Assembly (NCBI RefSeq): GCF_001411555.2
Contig: NC_049901.1
Location: 14,919,190 to 14,983,189 of the forward strand
Direction: 5' to 3'
Length of the DNA stretch: 64,000 bases
Source of the DNA: Juglans regia
Lineage: Eukaryota > Streptophyta > Magnoliopsida > Fagales > Juglandaceae
This document shows, in pieces, positions 1 through 11,999 of this stretch. Within the stretch, counting starts at the first letter, position 1; the number at the start of each line of letters is the position of its first letter. The position numbers and the translations under genes were made by a program. The notes under the pieces are model-generated. The model had not been told where the DNA came from. It saw nothing but the letters and a program-made list of their open reading frames with translations, and searched no databases.

Positions 1-1087
1 CCACTGATTTTGATTTGTCCATATTAAACCAGGTGATGACTCTTTTAACATACTCTGCTTTTGAAAGTTGGCCTTGCAGCTCCCAAATCATTCATTGCAA
101 ACTGTTTTGACAATCATTTCTTCATATTGTTTATCTTCTCAATATTGAAACCTGCAATAAGCATATCATCCCTATACAACAATATAATGATATAGGAGTT
201 GTCAAATACCTAACATAATAACAGTGGTCTGCCTGACATCTGGATTCTCTTTTCCTTGTACTGTGAACCCCTCTGACTAATGCGTATAGATTTCTTCTTC
301 TAAATCACCGTGGAGAAATGTTGTTTTCACATCTAAATGTTCAAGATGTAGATTTTCTAAAGCCATCATTCCAAGTACTAACCTTATTATTGTGATTTGT
401 ACAATTGGAGAGAAAACCTCAAAGTAGTCATTGCCTCTCTTCTATTGAAATTCTTTCACAATAAGTCTAGATTTATACATTTTGATGCTATCATGCTCAA
501 TCTTTAACCAATATAACCACTTATTATGCAAAACCTTCTTCCCTATTGGAAGTTCAGTCAGCTCTGAAGTTCGATTCCCTAACAAAGAGTCAATCTCATC
601 TTTCATTGCTAACTCTTACTTGCTTGAATTCTCATATCTCAAGGTTTCATCATAACTCCGCAGCTCAACACCATCAGCCAATAGAATATAATTCAAGGTG
701 GGTGAAAACCTTTATGGAAGTCATGTAGTCTTGGACGACCTATGAATAACAACTGTAGGTATAGACGATTTTGGATCTGATTGCGAAACAATAGGAATGG
801 GTGCACTAGACTTACTCTCACTGTCACTCATACTTCTACTTTGCACTATGATATTAGGAAGTTCATCCAGGCTTACAAACTCATACTCGTGAGGAGTTGA
901 ATTTGTAGCTCTAGTAGATCAACTTCGTTAGGTTTTGGCAGCTTCCCCTTTGACAGGAGTACCATCATCCCTTTTTGACTCATACGACCAAGCTTGTTGG
1001 ACCACAACTCTGCATTGTTCTTAGCTTTAGCAATCATGTCGCTTGATCCTGATTTCATTTACACAGTACTAGTTTTCTAATCACGAG
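1..1087 (-). pseudogene. Decayed Ty1/Copia polyprotein fragment (RT and pre-integrase part)
   Basis: Read on the minus strand, this is the 3' half of a Copia polyprotein. At about 870-1058 is a GAG-pre-integrase segment (ELWSNKLGRMSQKGM, like the family's LWHxxLGHMS). At about 150-560 is RT N-terminal sequence, including KRGNDYFEVFSPIV and LDVKTTFLHGDLEEE, where the family has YxETFAPV and DVKTAFLHGxL. From 1 to 150 the RT continues in broken frames (an AEYVK motif) to the window edge. The integrase core between pre-integrase and RT is missing, and there are several in-frame stops. It is a dead retrotransposon with no host function. The reading resumes at 2036, across an inserted element. Confidence 0.82.
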
Positions 1088-2035
1088 TAGGGCTGATAAA
1101 AAATCTGAAAATTGGATTCCAAATCCGATTCTGCTTCAACTCTACCCCGGCTCGAAGTCAGAGTCGGAGGTGTTGCTGGACTGACTCCGATCCAATCCAA
1201 CTTCAACTTTATGCTTCGACTCCGACTTCAACTCTAAATTTGACTCTGATATTGTACATATATTATAAAAATATGTATTTATCTATATATATATATCATA
1301 TATACTAGTATAGTTATATAACCAGAACATATAGAGTTAAATTCAATAATATATTACTATGAGCTAATTATTCCAAAAAAATATACTTATACTATAATAT
1401 AAGTAGACTAATGATAGTTTAGTATATGTAAACATCATAGTATTACTACCATACATAATCAAACATAGAAATAAGTTAGACAGTAGTATTTAAAGAAGAC
1501 TAGTATAATATGTTAATAACACATATACTAATTTACTAAAGTATAATAACATGTAATTAGATACTAGAAAGTTTAGTATATAATTAATTTAAAATTAAGT
1601 TAGACATTAGTATAATAACATGTAATTAGACATTACAAATAAGTTTAGTGTAAAAATAAGTTCAACACTAGTATAATATAATAATATGTAATACTATAGT
1701 AAAATAACATGTAATTAGACACTAAAATTAATATGTAATACTATAGTATGATAACAAGTAATTAGATACTATAGTATAACTCTAGTATAAAAATAAGTTA
1801 GATATTAGTATAGAAGTAAATTAACAGTGAATGATTTAGTTTTAGTTTTTAATTTTTTGGAAAAATTGAAAATTGAAAACCCACAAAAAATTCTTTTTTA
1901 AAATGGACTAAATATGGAGCTAAAAAAAAGTCCAAAGCTGAAAGCCCAAATCCAACTCCACTCTAATAAGTCAAAGTTGGAGTCATGGTCGGATTTAGGG
2001 GAATCCGACTTCGACTAAGTCGGTGCTCACCCCTA
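1088..2035. mobile_element. hAT-like non-autonomous DNA element inside the Copia fragment
   Basis: The element starts TAGGGCTGA and ends TCACCCCTA, an imperfect terminal inverted repeat of the TAGGGGTGA type used by hAT elements. Both ends carry related Gly/Ser-rich-looking 'TCxGAxTCGGA' tracts in opposite orientation (1100-1250 and 1940-2030). The flanking 8-mers, ATCACGAG (1080-1087) and ACCATGAG (2036-2043), agree at 6 of 8 positions, as expected for an aged 8-bp target duplication. The interior (about 1250-1850) is AT-rich, with short dispersed motifs such as GTAATTAGA and AGTATAATA and no coding potential. The Copia reading frame is interrupted exactly here, which supports insertion. Confidence 0.7.
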
Positions 2036-2540
2036 ACCATGAGCCAGAACCATAGCTCCTTTTGTGACCTTCCATACACCAACCAAAAAAACTATCGAAT
2101 GACCTTCATCATTAAGCTATCCTATAGAGATCAAGTTTAGAGCATCTGGTACTTCTTCAGTCACCGTGTTTGCAGCATCATTCTCAATTTTCTTCAAGTT
2201 TTTGCGGTTTTGTTTTAAGTGACTCATCTTGCCACAATTACAGCAAGTGCTTTGATACCCAAAGCTTAAGTTGCTCCTACCCTCATTTATCTATTTTAAC
2301 CTATCCTTATTTGAGTTCTTGTCATGTCCTCTACCCGAGTATCAATGTTAAGAGCAAAACCCGAATTCGTGGTTTCACCAGAATCTCTCCTACGCACCTC
2401 CACAACAAGAACCAAGTCTCATATATCATCATATTTCAGCTTTATGTTCTCGGCAGAATTACTCACAGTCATTCTCATGCCTCCTAACTATTCGATAATG
2501 AGGCCAACAAAATCAATGCTTGAATCTTATCATCAAACTC
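2036..2540 (-). pseudogene. Copia gag and protease-proximal fragment, continuation of the left element
   Basis: The minus strand reads, from right to left, a gag-like segment (ILxEVRRRDSGETTNSGF-type), then a CCHC-like zinc knuckle near 2205-2250 (C-C-N-C-G-K-M-S-H-L-K-Q-N-R, last Cys replaced by Arg), then ENDAANTVTEE. Then comes the segment between protease and pre-integrase, LNDEGHSIVFLVGVWKVTKG, at about 2050-2140. That is the usual order for plant Copia elements. The protease itself and part of gag are deleted. It joins the 1-1087 fragment across the hAT-like insertion. Confidence 0.75.
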
Positions 2541-2572
2541 AATCTCAAAATAAAACTAAGCACTACACAAAA

Positions 2573-3725
2573 ATCCCAGCAAGCCGTAGTTCCCAAGGAA
2601 GATTCAAGGGAGGGATGGGCAAAGCCAACCCCAGCTTCCTGAGGTAGCCTTGAGGGAAGGGGCAAAAAGAGCTGCAACCTACCGAGAATGCCTTGAATAA
2701 GGGTGAGGCAAAGTCGGTCCCAACTTTCCAAGATACTCGACGAAAAGGGCAAAGACAGACCCAGCTTCCCTAGGTGACCTCAAGGGAAGGGGCAAAAAAG
2801 GCCACTCCATCCGGATGCCTCTGAGGAGGCTGAAGCAAAGCCGACCCCATCTTCCTGAGGTTGCCTCAAGGGAAGTGAGCGAAGCCTTCCTTAACTTCCA
2901 GAGGAAGCCTCAAGGGAAAGGGCCAAGACGACCACAACCAATGGATGATGCATAAAGGGAAGGTGAGGTGAAGAAGACCCTAGCTTCCTGAGGGAACCTT
3001 GAGGGAAGGGAGGTGATGGTGGCTACAGCCTTATAGGATGCCTTGTGGGAAGGTGGGGCAAAGCTGACACCAGCCTCCGAAGGGAACCTTGAGGGAAAGG
3101 GGGAGAAGCCTACCTTCCTGAGGTAGCCTCAAAGGATGGGGTGAAGTCGGTCATTACCTCCTAATGATGCCTTAAAGGCTGTTTTAGCAAAGTCGGCCCC
3201 ACATTTCCAAGGTAGCCTCAAGGAGAAAAGTAACAATAGGCCTAGTAGAGTGAGGTAGCATCGAAGGAGGGGATGAAGACTGTCATAGCTTCCCAATGTA
3301 GCCTTGAGGGAAGGGGTGAAGATGGCCATGGTCTCCTGAAGAATTCCTCAAGTAAAAGTGTGGCAAAGCCAGCCCCAGCTTTCAAAGTTAGCTTGGAGGA
3401 AATGGCTAAGATAGGCCCAGATTTGCAAGGTACTCTCAAGGGAAAGGGCGAAGGCACCCATAGTCTCTTGAGGATGCCTCAAATGAGGGTGGGACTAAGT
3501 GGGCCCCACCTTTTTGGGATAGCCTTAAGGGGAAGGGTAAAGATAGACCCAGCTTCTCGAGGTAACCTCAAGGGAAGGGGTCAAGATGGCCACAACCTCC
3601 CTAGATAGCCTCAAGGGAATGGAGAGAAGACAGTCCCAATCTCCTAAAATTGCCTCTAGTGAGGGTGCGGTCAAGTAGACCCTAGCATTCTGCTGCAACC
3701 TTGGAAAAGGGGGTGAAGACAATAA
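2573..3725. repeat. Degenerate 43-bp minisatellite, roughly 27 units
   Basis: A unit close to CTTCCTGAGGTAGCCTCAAG followed by GGAAGGGGCAAAGACGGCCCCAG (43 bp in total) recurs along the whole stretch. Clear unit starts lie near 2635, 2679, 2723 and 2765, so the spacing is 42-44 bp. Units diverge strongly, and some have lost the GGAAGGGG core. Because 43 is not a multiple of 3, three units form a 43-codon super-repeat. This produces several open frames of 65-111 codons on both strands (for example plus 3273-3608) that I regard as by-products. The array follows directly after the Copia gag remnant. Confidence 0.8.
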
Positions 3726-4600
3726 TTCTCTAGTATGCTCATGAGTTGCTTCTTATCAAGCTTTGGTCAGAATGATATAGATATTTCTTAAGCTAGTTTT
3801 ATGTTGATCAATTGCCATATTGTTTACTAGGCAGTTTTGAATGATTACCGTAATAGACCAGGCAAAACTTTGTTTAAGTATTGAGCAAACCACTAGCATT
3901 TGCCAATCAATCTAATAAACAACACTCATATGCTAGACTTTACCTAAAATTGACTGATGTTTATTTTTTTAGAAACTTGCATATTTTGTTATGAAAACCA
4001 CCTAAGTTATTTTCTACACTATTCTCTATATCTAATGTTAAAATAATATTTTTATTGTGACTGGTGTAGACATGAGTGTTTTTTGTACACTATTTATCTA
4101 CCGCATAAAATGTAAATGTAACATTTGCATTTGTTATGTGATTAAATGGTATTATCTATTTATTGCACAATTGTTAATACTATATTATAACTGAAAATCA
4201 TGAGGCATAAGATTCTATATTTGCTTTGGTTAATGACCCTGCCATGATCATTAATTGTGGCCTCTATTTTTAGTTATGCTACTATCTTGGTACCAACATA
4301 TTTTGTTTCAAGTGCACCCATTTTGGAAATGAAGTGATTTTGGTGTGGATTTTCTTTAGTGCACACTCAGCTTGTCAAGCTTAAGAGGGGAATATTTTAC
4401 TTTCTATTTATGCTAAGTTGGTTGCCGAGATGCACAACCTTTCCACAGGGTAAAACGTATCCTCTATTTCTCTTTCTGATGTCTTTTCAGTTACGGTTAT
4501 GCCAAGGTTGTTTTGACTAAACTATTATCAATAGGAAAGTTTGGACATAACTCCCATATGCTTATGCTCATTTGCGATTAGTCCCCTTTGCCTTTTTATA
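3726..4600. other. AT-rich sequence without recognisable features
   Basis: No long open frame, repeat or known motif was recognised. The right end at 4600/4601 is where similarity to the second block copy begins. A TTTTATA tract precedes the breakpoint both here (4593-4600) and in front of copy 2. Confidence 0.5.
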
Positions 4601-4924
4601 GGATTAGCCCCATGTGATATTAAATAATTTGGATTAGATCCCTCCATCAGATTTTCTGTCTATCTCAGTTAACGGATGACACATGCCATCCCATGAGCTT
4701 GCCACTTATCAAATTATTTTTCTTATTTTCAACTTTCAAATTGAAAACAAGAAATAAAGTACCAAGCAGTTTCTTCCTCCCCTATAAAAGAAAAATTCTC
4801 TATTTTTTAATCTTCATTCCCTCACAACAAAAAAAGACACCCAAAAGTAGATACTTCCAGAGAGCATTCTACCTTTCGGCCATTTTAACTCGTCTATCCA
4901 ATAATAATAAATCAAGTAGCCATT

Positions 4925-5540
4925 TTAACTCGCTGTTTTTGTGGTTCAGCCCTTGTGGTTCTTCTTTATAGTCCACATTCGACTCCCCATCTCATTGTTT
5001 TAATATTTTTTTAGAATACAAAAACAAAGGAAAAATTCAAGCAAAAAGGCACGGTGGGTATTTGAACCAGTGCACAACACTTAGAAAGAATAATTCTTCT
5101 CATTAGCCATTATTCATCATCCTACACCTTAGACCTTATGAAAAAAAAACTGTCAGGTGTGGAAATGAATAGTGACTGATGTAATGCAAACTCACTTGGA
5201 AAAGGGGGCCTTAACCGCTGGGCCACATAAAGTGTTGCAACCTTTGGTTAATAGAAAACCTTTTAAATGTGCTCATTTCAAATTGAAAAGTTATGACTTT
5301 TCACAAGTATCTTTTTGTTTTACAAAAATTGGAAACCACTTCCTCCTTCATTTTGTGTCTTTCTTTTTTTAGATTTTGTCTATTTTATATTGAGCTCAAG
5401 AATCTACTTTTTGTGTGGATCGAAAATGAGATTAATGAGAACCGACGTTATTGTATCTTAGGAGTAGACTGTCAACAAGCCTAGTGGATGTTAAGATTTT
5501 GAGGCGGTGGAATCTACCTTAAGGAAAACGTCCACCACAA
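4925..5540 (+). repeat. 5' LTR-like region of Copia A
   Basis: Long collinear stretches match 13200-13714. Examples are GTGGTTC...GTGGTTCTTC near 4938, CACTTGGAAAAGGGGGCC (5190), TTGCAACCTTTGGTTAAT (5235), TTATGACTTTTCACAAGT (5290) and the AATGAGATTAATG...ACCGACGTT segment (5425). By eye the aligned parts are about 80% identical, so the element is old. About 120 bp near 5080-5190 are absent from the 3' copy. The exact left border is unclear, because the TGTTGATTTT start of the 3' LTR is not preserved here. The true LTR may extend right towards 5700. Confidence 0.65.
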
Positions 5541-5736
5541 TGTGCACCATCACCAGATTCTCTCTTTCTAAATTATTTGTGTTATTTTATTTATTTTCTA
5601 GTTTACAAAGCATATGCACATAAATCCTTTATATCTTCCATTCTTTTCACAACAATATTAGGGTAGATCTCTCTTTCTTAAAATAGAGTTCCATTGTTAA
5701 TTGATTGGTTATAACCATGATTTCTAACAAACATAT

Positions 5737-8679
5737 TGTAACGCCCCATACTTAGATAAGTCGGAGAGTTACTACCTTTCACCTAAAAGCATGTCTCCCA
5801 AATACAAATTTAAGCTCCAAATTCTCAATTACATATAGATTTCAATGTTTTAAACTAACTATTCCAAAATAATTAACTAAAAAGTCACAAAGTCTTAATA
5901 TAAATGTCAACCTCTCAACATACCACGTTATCAGAACACAACAAATTTATTGAATAACATTCTCCAATAACCATGATATCCTTTTGTGCCTAATCCACTA
6001 TACTTAAATAATCTCTCTCATGCTCCATAATCTTGATCATCAACTAAAATATTCAAATCATCTGAAAAATATTGTGAAAATAAAGTGTAAGTTATCAACA
6101 ACTTAGTAAGTAGAGAACATATAGTAGTATGTAAACATGAGCATTTTCACAAAGTTTAAAATGCAAAGTAAAACATTTTAGTTTCAGAATGCAGATCCCA
6201 AAAACATGTTATCAAAATATTAGAGCGACTGTTTAAAATGTTCATATTTAAAAAAACTTCTTGACATAACATAATTGAACATCATCATCTTATTATATCA
6301 TAACAAAGACCATGTTTAACTCCAGTGGTTGGGTTTTGCTATCCCTGGTTGCCAAACCAGACAGTATCATAATGTGAGTCTTTCCCTTATTCATTCTCAG
6401 AGTCCTGAGTGGGCAAACAGGAAAGACCACGTAGAAAAATCACTTTGTTTTCAAAGTTGGTGCACTAAAAAATTGAAATGTTGGTACCAACTATATAACA
6501 GAATCAGAGTCATCAAATCAGAACCAAAAATAGAACTAGATACAGAATTAGAATGTTATGCCTAAAGTTTTCAGATATCAAATTATATAAAAACAGAGTA
6601 CTGAACAGAATCATATTATCTTCACATAATCAAAATAGATCCAAAGCATCTTCACATATTCAAAATAGATTCAAAGCATCTTCACAAAACATGCACAAAT
6701 TTTCAGATGTCATATTCGCTCTTTTTGCACAGTTTAGAAACATAATGCTAAATTTTTTGATCATATCTACACCAATCATGACAGAAAATACTTTCTCTTT
6801 TATACAAAATTTATGAGTAATGCAAAACACATATTTGAGGTTATTGTCACAGTTATTTTCAAAACATAACATGCATATTTTTCACAAATCAACCTCAGTC
6901 CATATCTTTTTTATGCAAAGTCTAGCATGAGAATCTCGTTTATCCAGACTTTTTAACTTCATCTGAATTTCCTCACAACCATACTAAGGGAATTCCAATC
7001 ATCACCTATAAAATAGTCACGTAACTCGTGTAAATTCCCAATAGTATGTAACAATTTAATTAAGCACCCATTTTCTAATTTAAACCTGAAATTAATAAAT
7101 AACCTAGACTTCATTTAGCCCATAATCATAACCCAAAATTTAATTAAACACACACTTTCTAATTAATATCCAAAATATCTAATTAATAGCTTAGACTTCA
7201 TTTAGCCTATAATCATAAGCCAAAGACATCATCACTCCCCAAATAGTTAATATCCACATAATCCCTCCAAATAATCATGTGATTAAACTCTAAAATATCT
7301 ACAACCTCCAACATCTAATTTCTCCTAGTTTTATCACTCTAATATCATCATAAGTAATAAGCACTGGATCACATATATGTAATTTACTATCTAAGGCTTA
7401 ACAAAAGACGTGTTTTAACCGATGAAGTGGAGGAGAGAGGCTTACGGGCAGAGTAGTCATGTGATGTGGGTCGTGGGTTTAACCTTGAGCTTCCAGCGTG
7501 GGTGAGCAGCGATGGTTGTTCAGGACAGTAGATCATGAGAGAGAGAGAGAGAGAGAGAGAGAGCGAAGTGTGGTCGAGAGAGAATTGGTGTGGGGAAGAA
7601 TGTGTAACTCACGACTTGGTTTTGTGGCGGTTCATGGTGGCCACTATGTGGTACGGTGGTGTAGTGAAGATGGGAAACTATGGCAGCGCAACAGTGGCCT
7701 TAGTGCTGCTGAGCAGTGATCAAGGATGTAAGGGGCCTAGACAGGGGCTGCACTGAAGTGCTCTGTTTTAGGTTGTTGGAAACAAAAGGGATGCGGTGGA
7801 AGGAGTCTGCCAGTTGGAGGTACTCAGGTGCGGACAGGGCTGCATTCACGGTGGAGGACATACAATACTGATTTAGCAAGAAGTCTTTTACGGTAGAACG
7901 GGTGAGGTACTTCACGGTTGGGTATGTCATTGAGGTGGCTTCCTAGTGTGATTCTTGATCTAGTCAACTTGCGGCTCACGAAGACAGAGCAGGGGCCTTC
8001 ATTCTCAGCTTATTGTGGAGAGAGAGGGCAGCAGTGCAACTGTGGTTGGGTGGTGCATGGTGGTAGTGATGTGGCAGCTTCAGTTGGGGGGTGTGCTGCT
8101 TGTGGTTGCTGGAAATGGAGGAGCTTGCAAGGTTGTGTTGGGTGGCAATGTACACAAGGGTGACACTTGTTGCGGCAACCGTATAGCTTGAAGGAGATGA
8201 ACGTACATTGTATGGGTCTATATATGTGTGTGTTGTGTGTGTGTGTGTTTGGTGGCTTGCGGTTTGGGTTGGCGTGGAGGGGAGGTTGCAGTACAATACA
8301 ACATGGTCTACCCATGGGGAGGACGTGTGACATGGGACTGTTATGAATCACTGAAAATCCTAAATATGTAATGGAGGCAGAGATGATGAGCAGTGTTCGT
8401 GTATGGTTTTATACACGGGTTTGGATGTCGAGTAAATGGGTTTGGCCTTTTCGTGGGTCTTTGGGTCTTAGGCTTGGTTCATGCTTTTGGGCTTTAAATG
8501 ATCAATTAGTCTATTTAAGAGCCAAACTAAATTTTTTTGGACCCGTAGCCTATTCAAAATTACTAGTTAAAATTCAAATGAGCTTCCCATAAAAATTAAT
8601 CTCAATAAATTTCTCAATAAATTAATATTTCATGGGCTTGGGCTTGGGCTTGGACTTGGTGCTGGGCCTGAGTGTTACA
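5737..8679 (+). mobile_element. Large LTR-like element (TGTAACGCCC...GTTACA) nested in Copia A gag
   Basis: The 2,943-bp segment begins TGTAACGCCCC and ends GAGTGTTACA. It therefore has the TG...CA ends and short inverted TGTAAC/GTTACA of many plant LTRs. It lies between ATG-ISNKH (5717-5736) and SITPEKFEGVNFKRW (from 8680) of Copia gag, so it interrupts one coding frame. The 5-bp flanks CATAT and TCTAT agree at only three positions, a poor or mutated target duplication. No gag/pol is visible inside. It holds a GA microsatellite, a TATA-like tract near 8218, a GT-rich run and a GGGCTT repeat close to the 3' end. It is most likely a solo LTR of a large-LTR Gypsy-type element. A non-autonomous LARD is an alternative. 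Confidence 0.6.
7537..7563. repeat. GA microsatellite (27 bp; 29 bp in copy 2)
   Basis: This is a perfect (GA)n run inside the nested LTR-like element. It is one dinucleotide shorter than its counterpart at 37059-37087 and is the only length difference found between the two blocks. Confidence 0.95.
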
Positions 8680-9866
8680 TCTATTACACCCGAAAAATTT
8701 GAAGGAGTCAATTTTAAGCGTTGGTTAGAAAAGATGAAAATCTTTTTTATAATGCATGGATTATATTTTGTTCTTGAAAATCATCTTTTTTCTGATCATT
8801 AACATGAATCCGCATGTACTATTGAATTGCAAACCTACATAGAAAATGATAACTTGTGTAGATGTATGATTTTAAATCATTTAAGTTATGCACTTTTTAT
8901 TCTTTACCTACACCTTAAATCTGCCGAAAAGATTTGGAATACTCTTGATAAAAAATAATGTGTATAATATGCTAGAATGGATAAGTATATCACAAGTATA
9001 TTTCTTGATTTTAAAATTGATGATTCCAAATCTGTGCTATAGCAAACTCATGAGTTATTTACCATGAATCGGACCAACGGGGAATGGGTATTATCGAGCA
9101 TCTCGAAATTGCTTGTAGAATAAACAAGTCGACTCCTTTATGGAAAGATTTTGGTATATTTCTTAAAGATAATAGTGAAGACAAGAACATGAAAACCTTA
9201 ATCTGTGTAAATAGGATCCAATAACAACACTTGAAAAATGATCATATCCCACATTTGATTTCTAAGTTTCGGTCGAAGACAAATATTGTAGAAGGCCAAA
9301 GAATACATGGAAATCTATTATGCCATAGATACAAATTCAATAAGGGTAAAACTAGTTATAGGCACAATTTACAACCAAAGTCATATATCAACAAAGATGA
9401 TAAAAGATCCATTTATTTTAACTACCACAAATTGGGTCACTGGCTAAAAACTATCGCTGCAAGAAGAGGAAAAATCAAGACAACGAACAACCCAAGATTG
9501 CTTAACCCACAGGCTTATATGGTGCTTACAGGACTGACTCCGTTGGAACCAATGAACAGTATGTAACCATAAGTCTCCTAATTTATTTGACTTGTAGTTC
9601 TTATGATTGAAAAGTAGACACAAGAGCTACCGTACATGTCACTTCTAACCACAATATTTTTTCAATGTATCGGAATACAAACGGCATGAAAGTGAAGATG
9701 GTTAATTTCACATATGCACAAGTACTTGGAGTAAAAAAATTTGAACTCAAACTAACATTAGGAAACACCATTCCTTTAGAATAAGTGTTTTATGTGCCAG
9801 AAGCAACGAAAAACCTAATTGGTGGATTTTTACTAAGTAGGGCAAACTACACATTGTTATTTCAAC
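8680..9866 (+). pseudogene. Copia A gag and protease remnant
   Basis: Gag resumes at 8680 with ITPEKFEGVNFKRWLEKM, the usual Copia gag N-terminus. An open stretch at 9231-9566 contains the knuckle YFNYHKLGHW. The pattern is C-x2-C-x4-H with both cysteines changed to Tyr, and a frameshift comes before the last Cys (NYRCKKRK). At about 9605-9860 the protease is recognisable as VDTRATVHVTSN (family DTGATxHxT, Gly to Arg), followed by LGNTIPLE and a stop, then VFYVPEATKNLIG. At least two stops interrupt the reading. Confidence 0.75.
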
Positions 9867-10364
9867 CTAAGGAAACTATTGTAACTAAATATATGTCATT
9901 TGTGGGAAAAAAGTTATGTGAGTGATGGTTTATTTGTCATAAATGTTCAAAACAATGTCGTAGACAAATCCGATTCTAAGAATAGATTTGCATTTTCTAA
10001 TTGTTCTTCTTAAGGATGACATACTAGATTAAGTCATGTTAATTATCATAATGTCAAAAAATGATGGATTTAAAAATTATTCCTACAGTTCTTATTGATT
10101 TAGATAAAAAATATTTAGTATGTGTTCAGTCAAAACAACCTAGAAAACCTTTAAACTTGTTTTAGGAAATCTGTCACTGCTTAAATAAATTCATAGTAAT
10201 GGTTGCCATTTAAATGGTGTTTTGAAATGTGGTAATAAATAACTTAATTACTTTTATAGATGATTTGCCCAAGTGTTATCTCTACTTGTTTAAAACAAAA
10301 AATGAATCTTTTAATAAACTTTTTATCTATAAAACTGAAGCTGAAAATCAACTAAAGTCTAGAG

Positions 10365-10800
10365 AGAAATATTGAGATTATCAGGTCTGATAGAAGAGGT
10401 GAATACTGCTCTAATCAATTGGTTCAATATTGCGAGGAGAATAGTATTATACACTAGGAAATCCCTCCATATTCTCCTCAACCCAATGGTGTTACTGAAA
10501 GAAAAAATAGAATCTTGGCAGATGATCAAATGCATGCTTTCTAATTTTTGCCTACCCGAGCAATGATGAAAGGAAGCAATACTTATATCTTATTTTATCT
10601 TGAGTAGAGTACCATTCATGTGATCTGACAAGACACCATATAAATTCTGGAATGATAGAATTTCCGATATTAACTTCTTTAGAGTTTGGGGTTGTCTTGG
10701 CAAGGTTAATTTTTCAAAAATTACAAAAATAAAATTATGTCTCAACACAATAGATGCATTATTCATTGGATATGCTAAACATATCATGCATATAGGTTTT
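10365..10800 (+). pseudogene. Copia A integrase remnant
   Basis: Motifs of the integrase core are seen around 10372-10560: IIRSDRRGEY (the second catalytic Asp region) and PPYSPQPNGVTERKNRIL (the catalytic Glu region, family PxNGVxERKNRTL). A stop precedes EIPPYSPQ, and further stops follow in the C-terminal part to 10800. The pre-integrase segment between 9870 and 10365 is too degraded to delimit. Confidence 0.72.
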
Positions 10801-11074
10801 TCATTATCAAATCAGAAGCCTAATGTATTGAACCCAACACCATTATGGAGTCTAGGGATACAACATTTTTTGTAGATCTATTTCATTTCAAAACTAAAGT
10901 AGAAAGACCTTTATCTACATTTAGTTTCCCTTCCAACAATAATCAACCTATAACTTTATCTAATCCAGAGAGTTCATATGGATTAGAAAATAAATTTGGA
11001 AGAGGAAAACGAGCGAGAAAGAAAAAAGATTTTGGACAGGATTTTATACTTATTATGTGGAGAAGGACCCTTTG

Positions 11075-11880
11075 ACTTTCAATGATGCCATGTTTTTTAT
11101 TGATTCTTCTTTTTGGAAAGAAGAAGTAAACAATTATATGGAATCTCTTAAGACTAATGGCACCTGGAATTTATGTGATCCTCCTCCCTGATGCAACTCC
11201 ATTGGATGTAAATGGATCTTTAAAAAGAAATTGAGATCTGATGGTAATATTGATAAATTTAAAACTAGGTTGTTGCAAAGTGTTTTAACAAATAGAGGGT
11301 ATCGATTATTTTAATACGTATTCTTCTGTTACTAAAATAACCACAATTTGTGTTCTAATTGCTTTAGGTAGAATCTATAAACTTAAGGTTCACCAGTCCA
11401 CCAAATAGACGTAAAGACCATCTTTCTTAATGGTGATCTATAAGAGTAGATATACATGCATCAACAAGAGGTTTTAGTGGTTCTAAGACAAAAACAAAGT
11501 TTGTAGACTTATTAAATCTCTCTATGTCTTTAAACAAACTTCTAAACAACGGCACAAAAAAATTGATGAAATAAATTTATTTTATGATTTTAAGATAAAT
11601 GAATGTGATAAGTGTTTATATGCTAAAATAGTTTATGGTGCATATATAAGTAATGCTATATTTTTATGTTGATGATATTCTCATCTTTGGTACCAATATA
11701 GAAATTATTATTGATGTTAAAAATTTTCTATTTAAGAATTTTGACATGAAAGATATGGGAGAAGCGCAAGTAATTCTTGGTATTAAGGTAATTAGACGTC
11801 GTAATAGTATTAGCATAAATCAATTTCATTATATTGAAAAAATTCTTAAAAAGTTTGGTAGATTCGAATGAAAACCTATT
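11075..11880 (+). pseudogene. Copia A reverse transcriptase remnant
   Basis: RT begins near 11080 with FNDAMFF...FWKEEVNNYMESLKTNGTW, then CKWIFKKKLRSDGNIDKFKTR, then HQIDVKTIFLNGDL. The most intact part is 11653-11871, with YFYVDDILIFG (catalytic YVDD) followed by VKNFLFKNFDMKDMGEA and ILGIKVIRR. Several frameshifts and stops separate these pieces, so only the YVDD segment is continuously open. Confidence 0.8.
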
Positions 11881-11999
11881 AGGTCTCCTCTTGATCCATG
11901 TTTGCATTTAAGTAAGAATCTTGAAAATCCTATTTCAGAACTGAGATATTGTCAGGTTTTTGGTACATTGTTGTGCATTGCTAATTCTACTAGACTTAA

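Noticed and set aside
3129..3722. Several 65-111 codon frames on both strands
   Set aside because: They arise from the 43-bp tandem array. The same units are open in several frames, with no domain or splice support.
2573..3725. Possible CRISPR-like array
   Set aside because: Units are contiguous and diverged with no spacers of regular length, and this is a plant genome. It is a minisatellite.
7498..7756. Open frames rich in Arg-Glu pairs, also at 37020-37280
   Set aside because: Translation of the GA microsatellite inside a non-coding LTR-like element. The frame even differs between the two block copies because of repeat length.
7976..8351. 106-113 codon minus-strand frames rich in His, Thr and Pro, also at 37500-37875
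   Set aside because: Antisense of G/T-rich, low-complexity sequence in the LTR-like element. Two overlapping frames are open together and neither has a domain.
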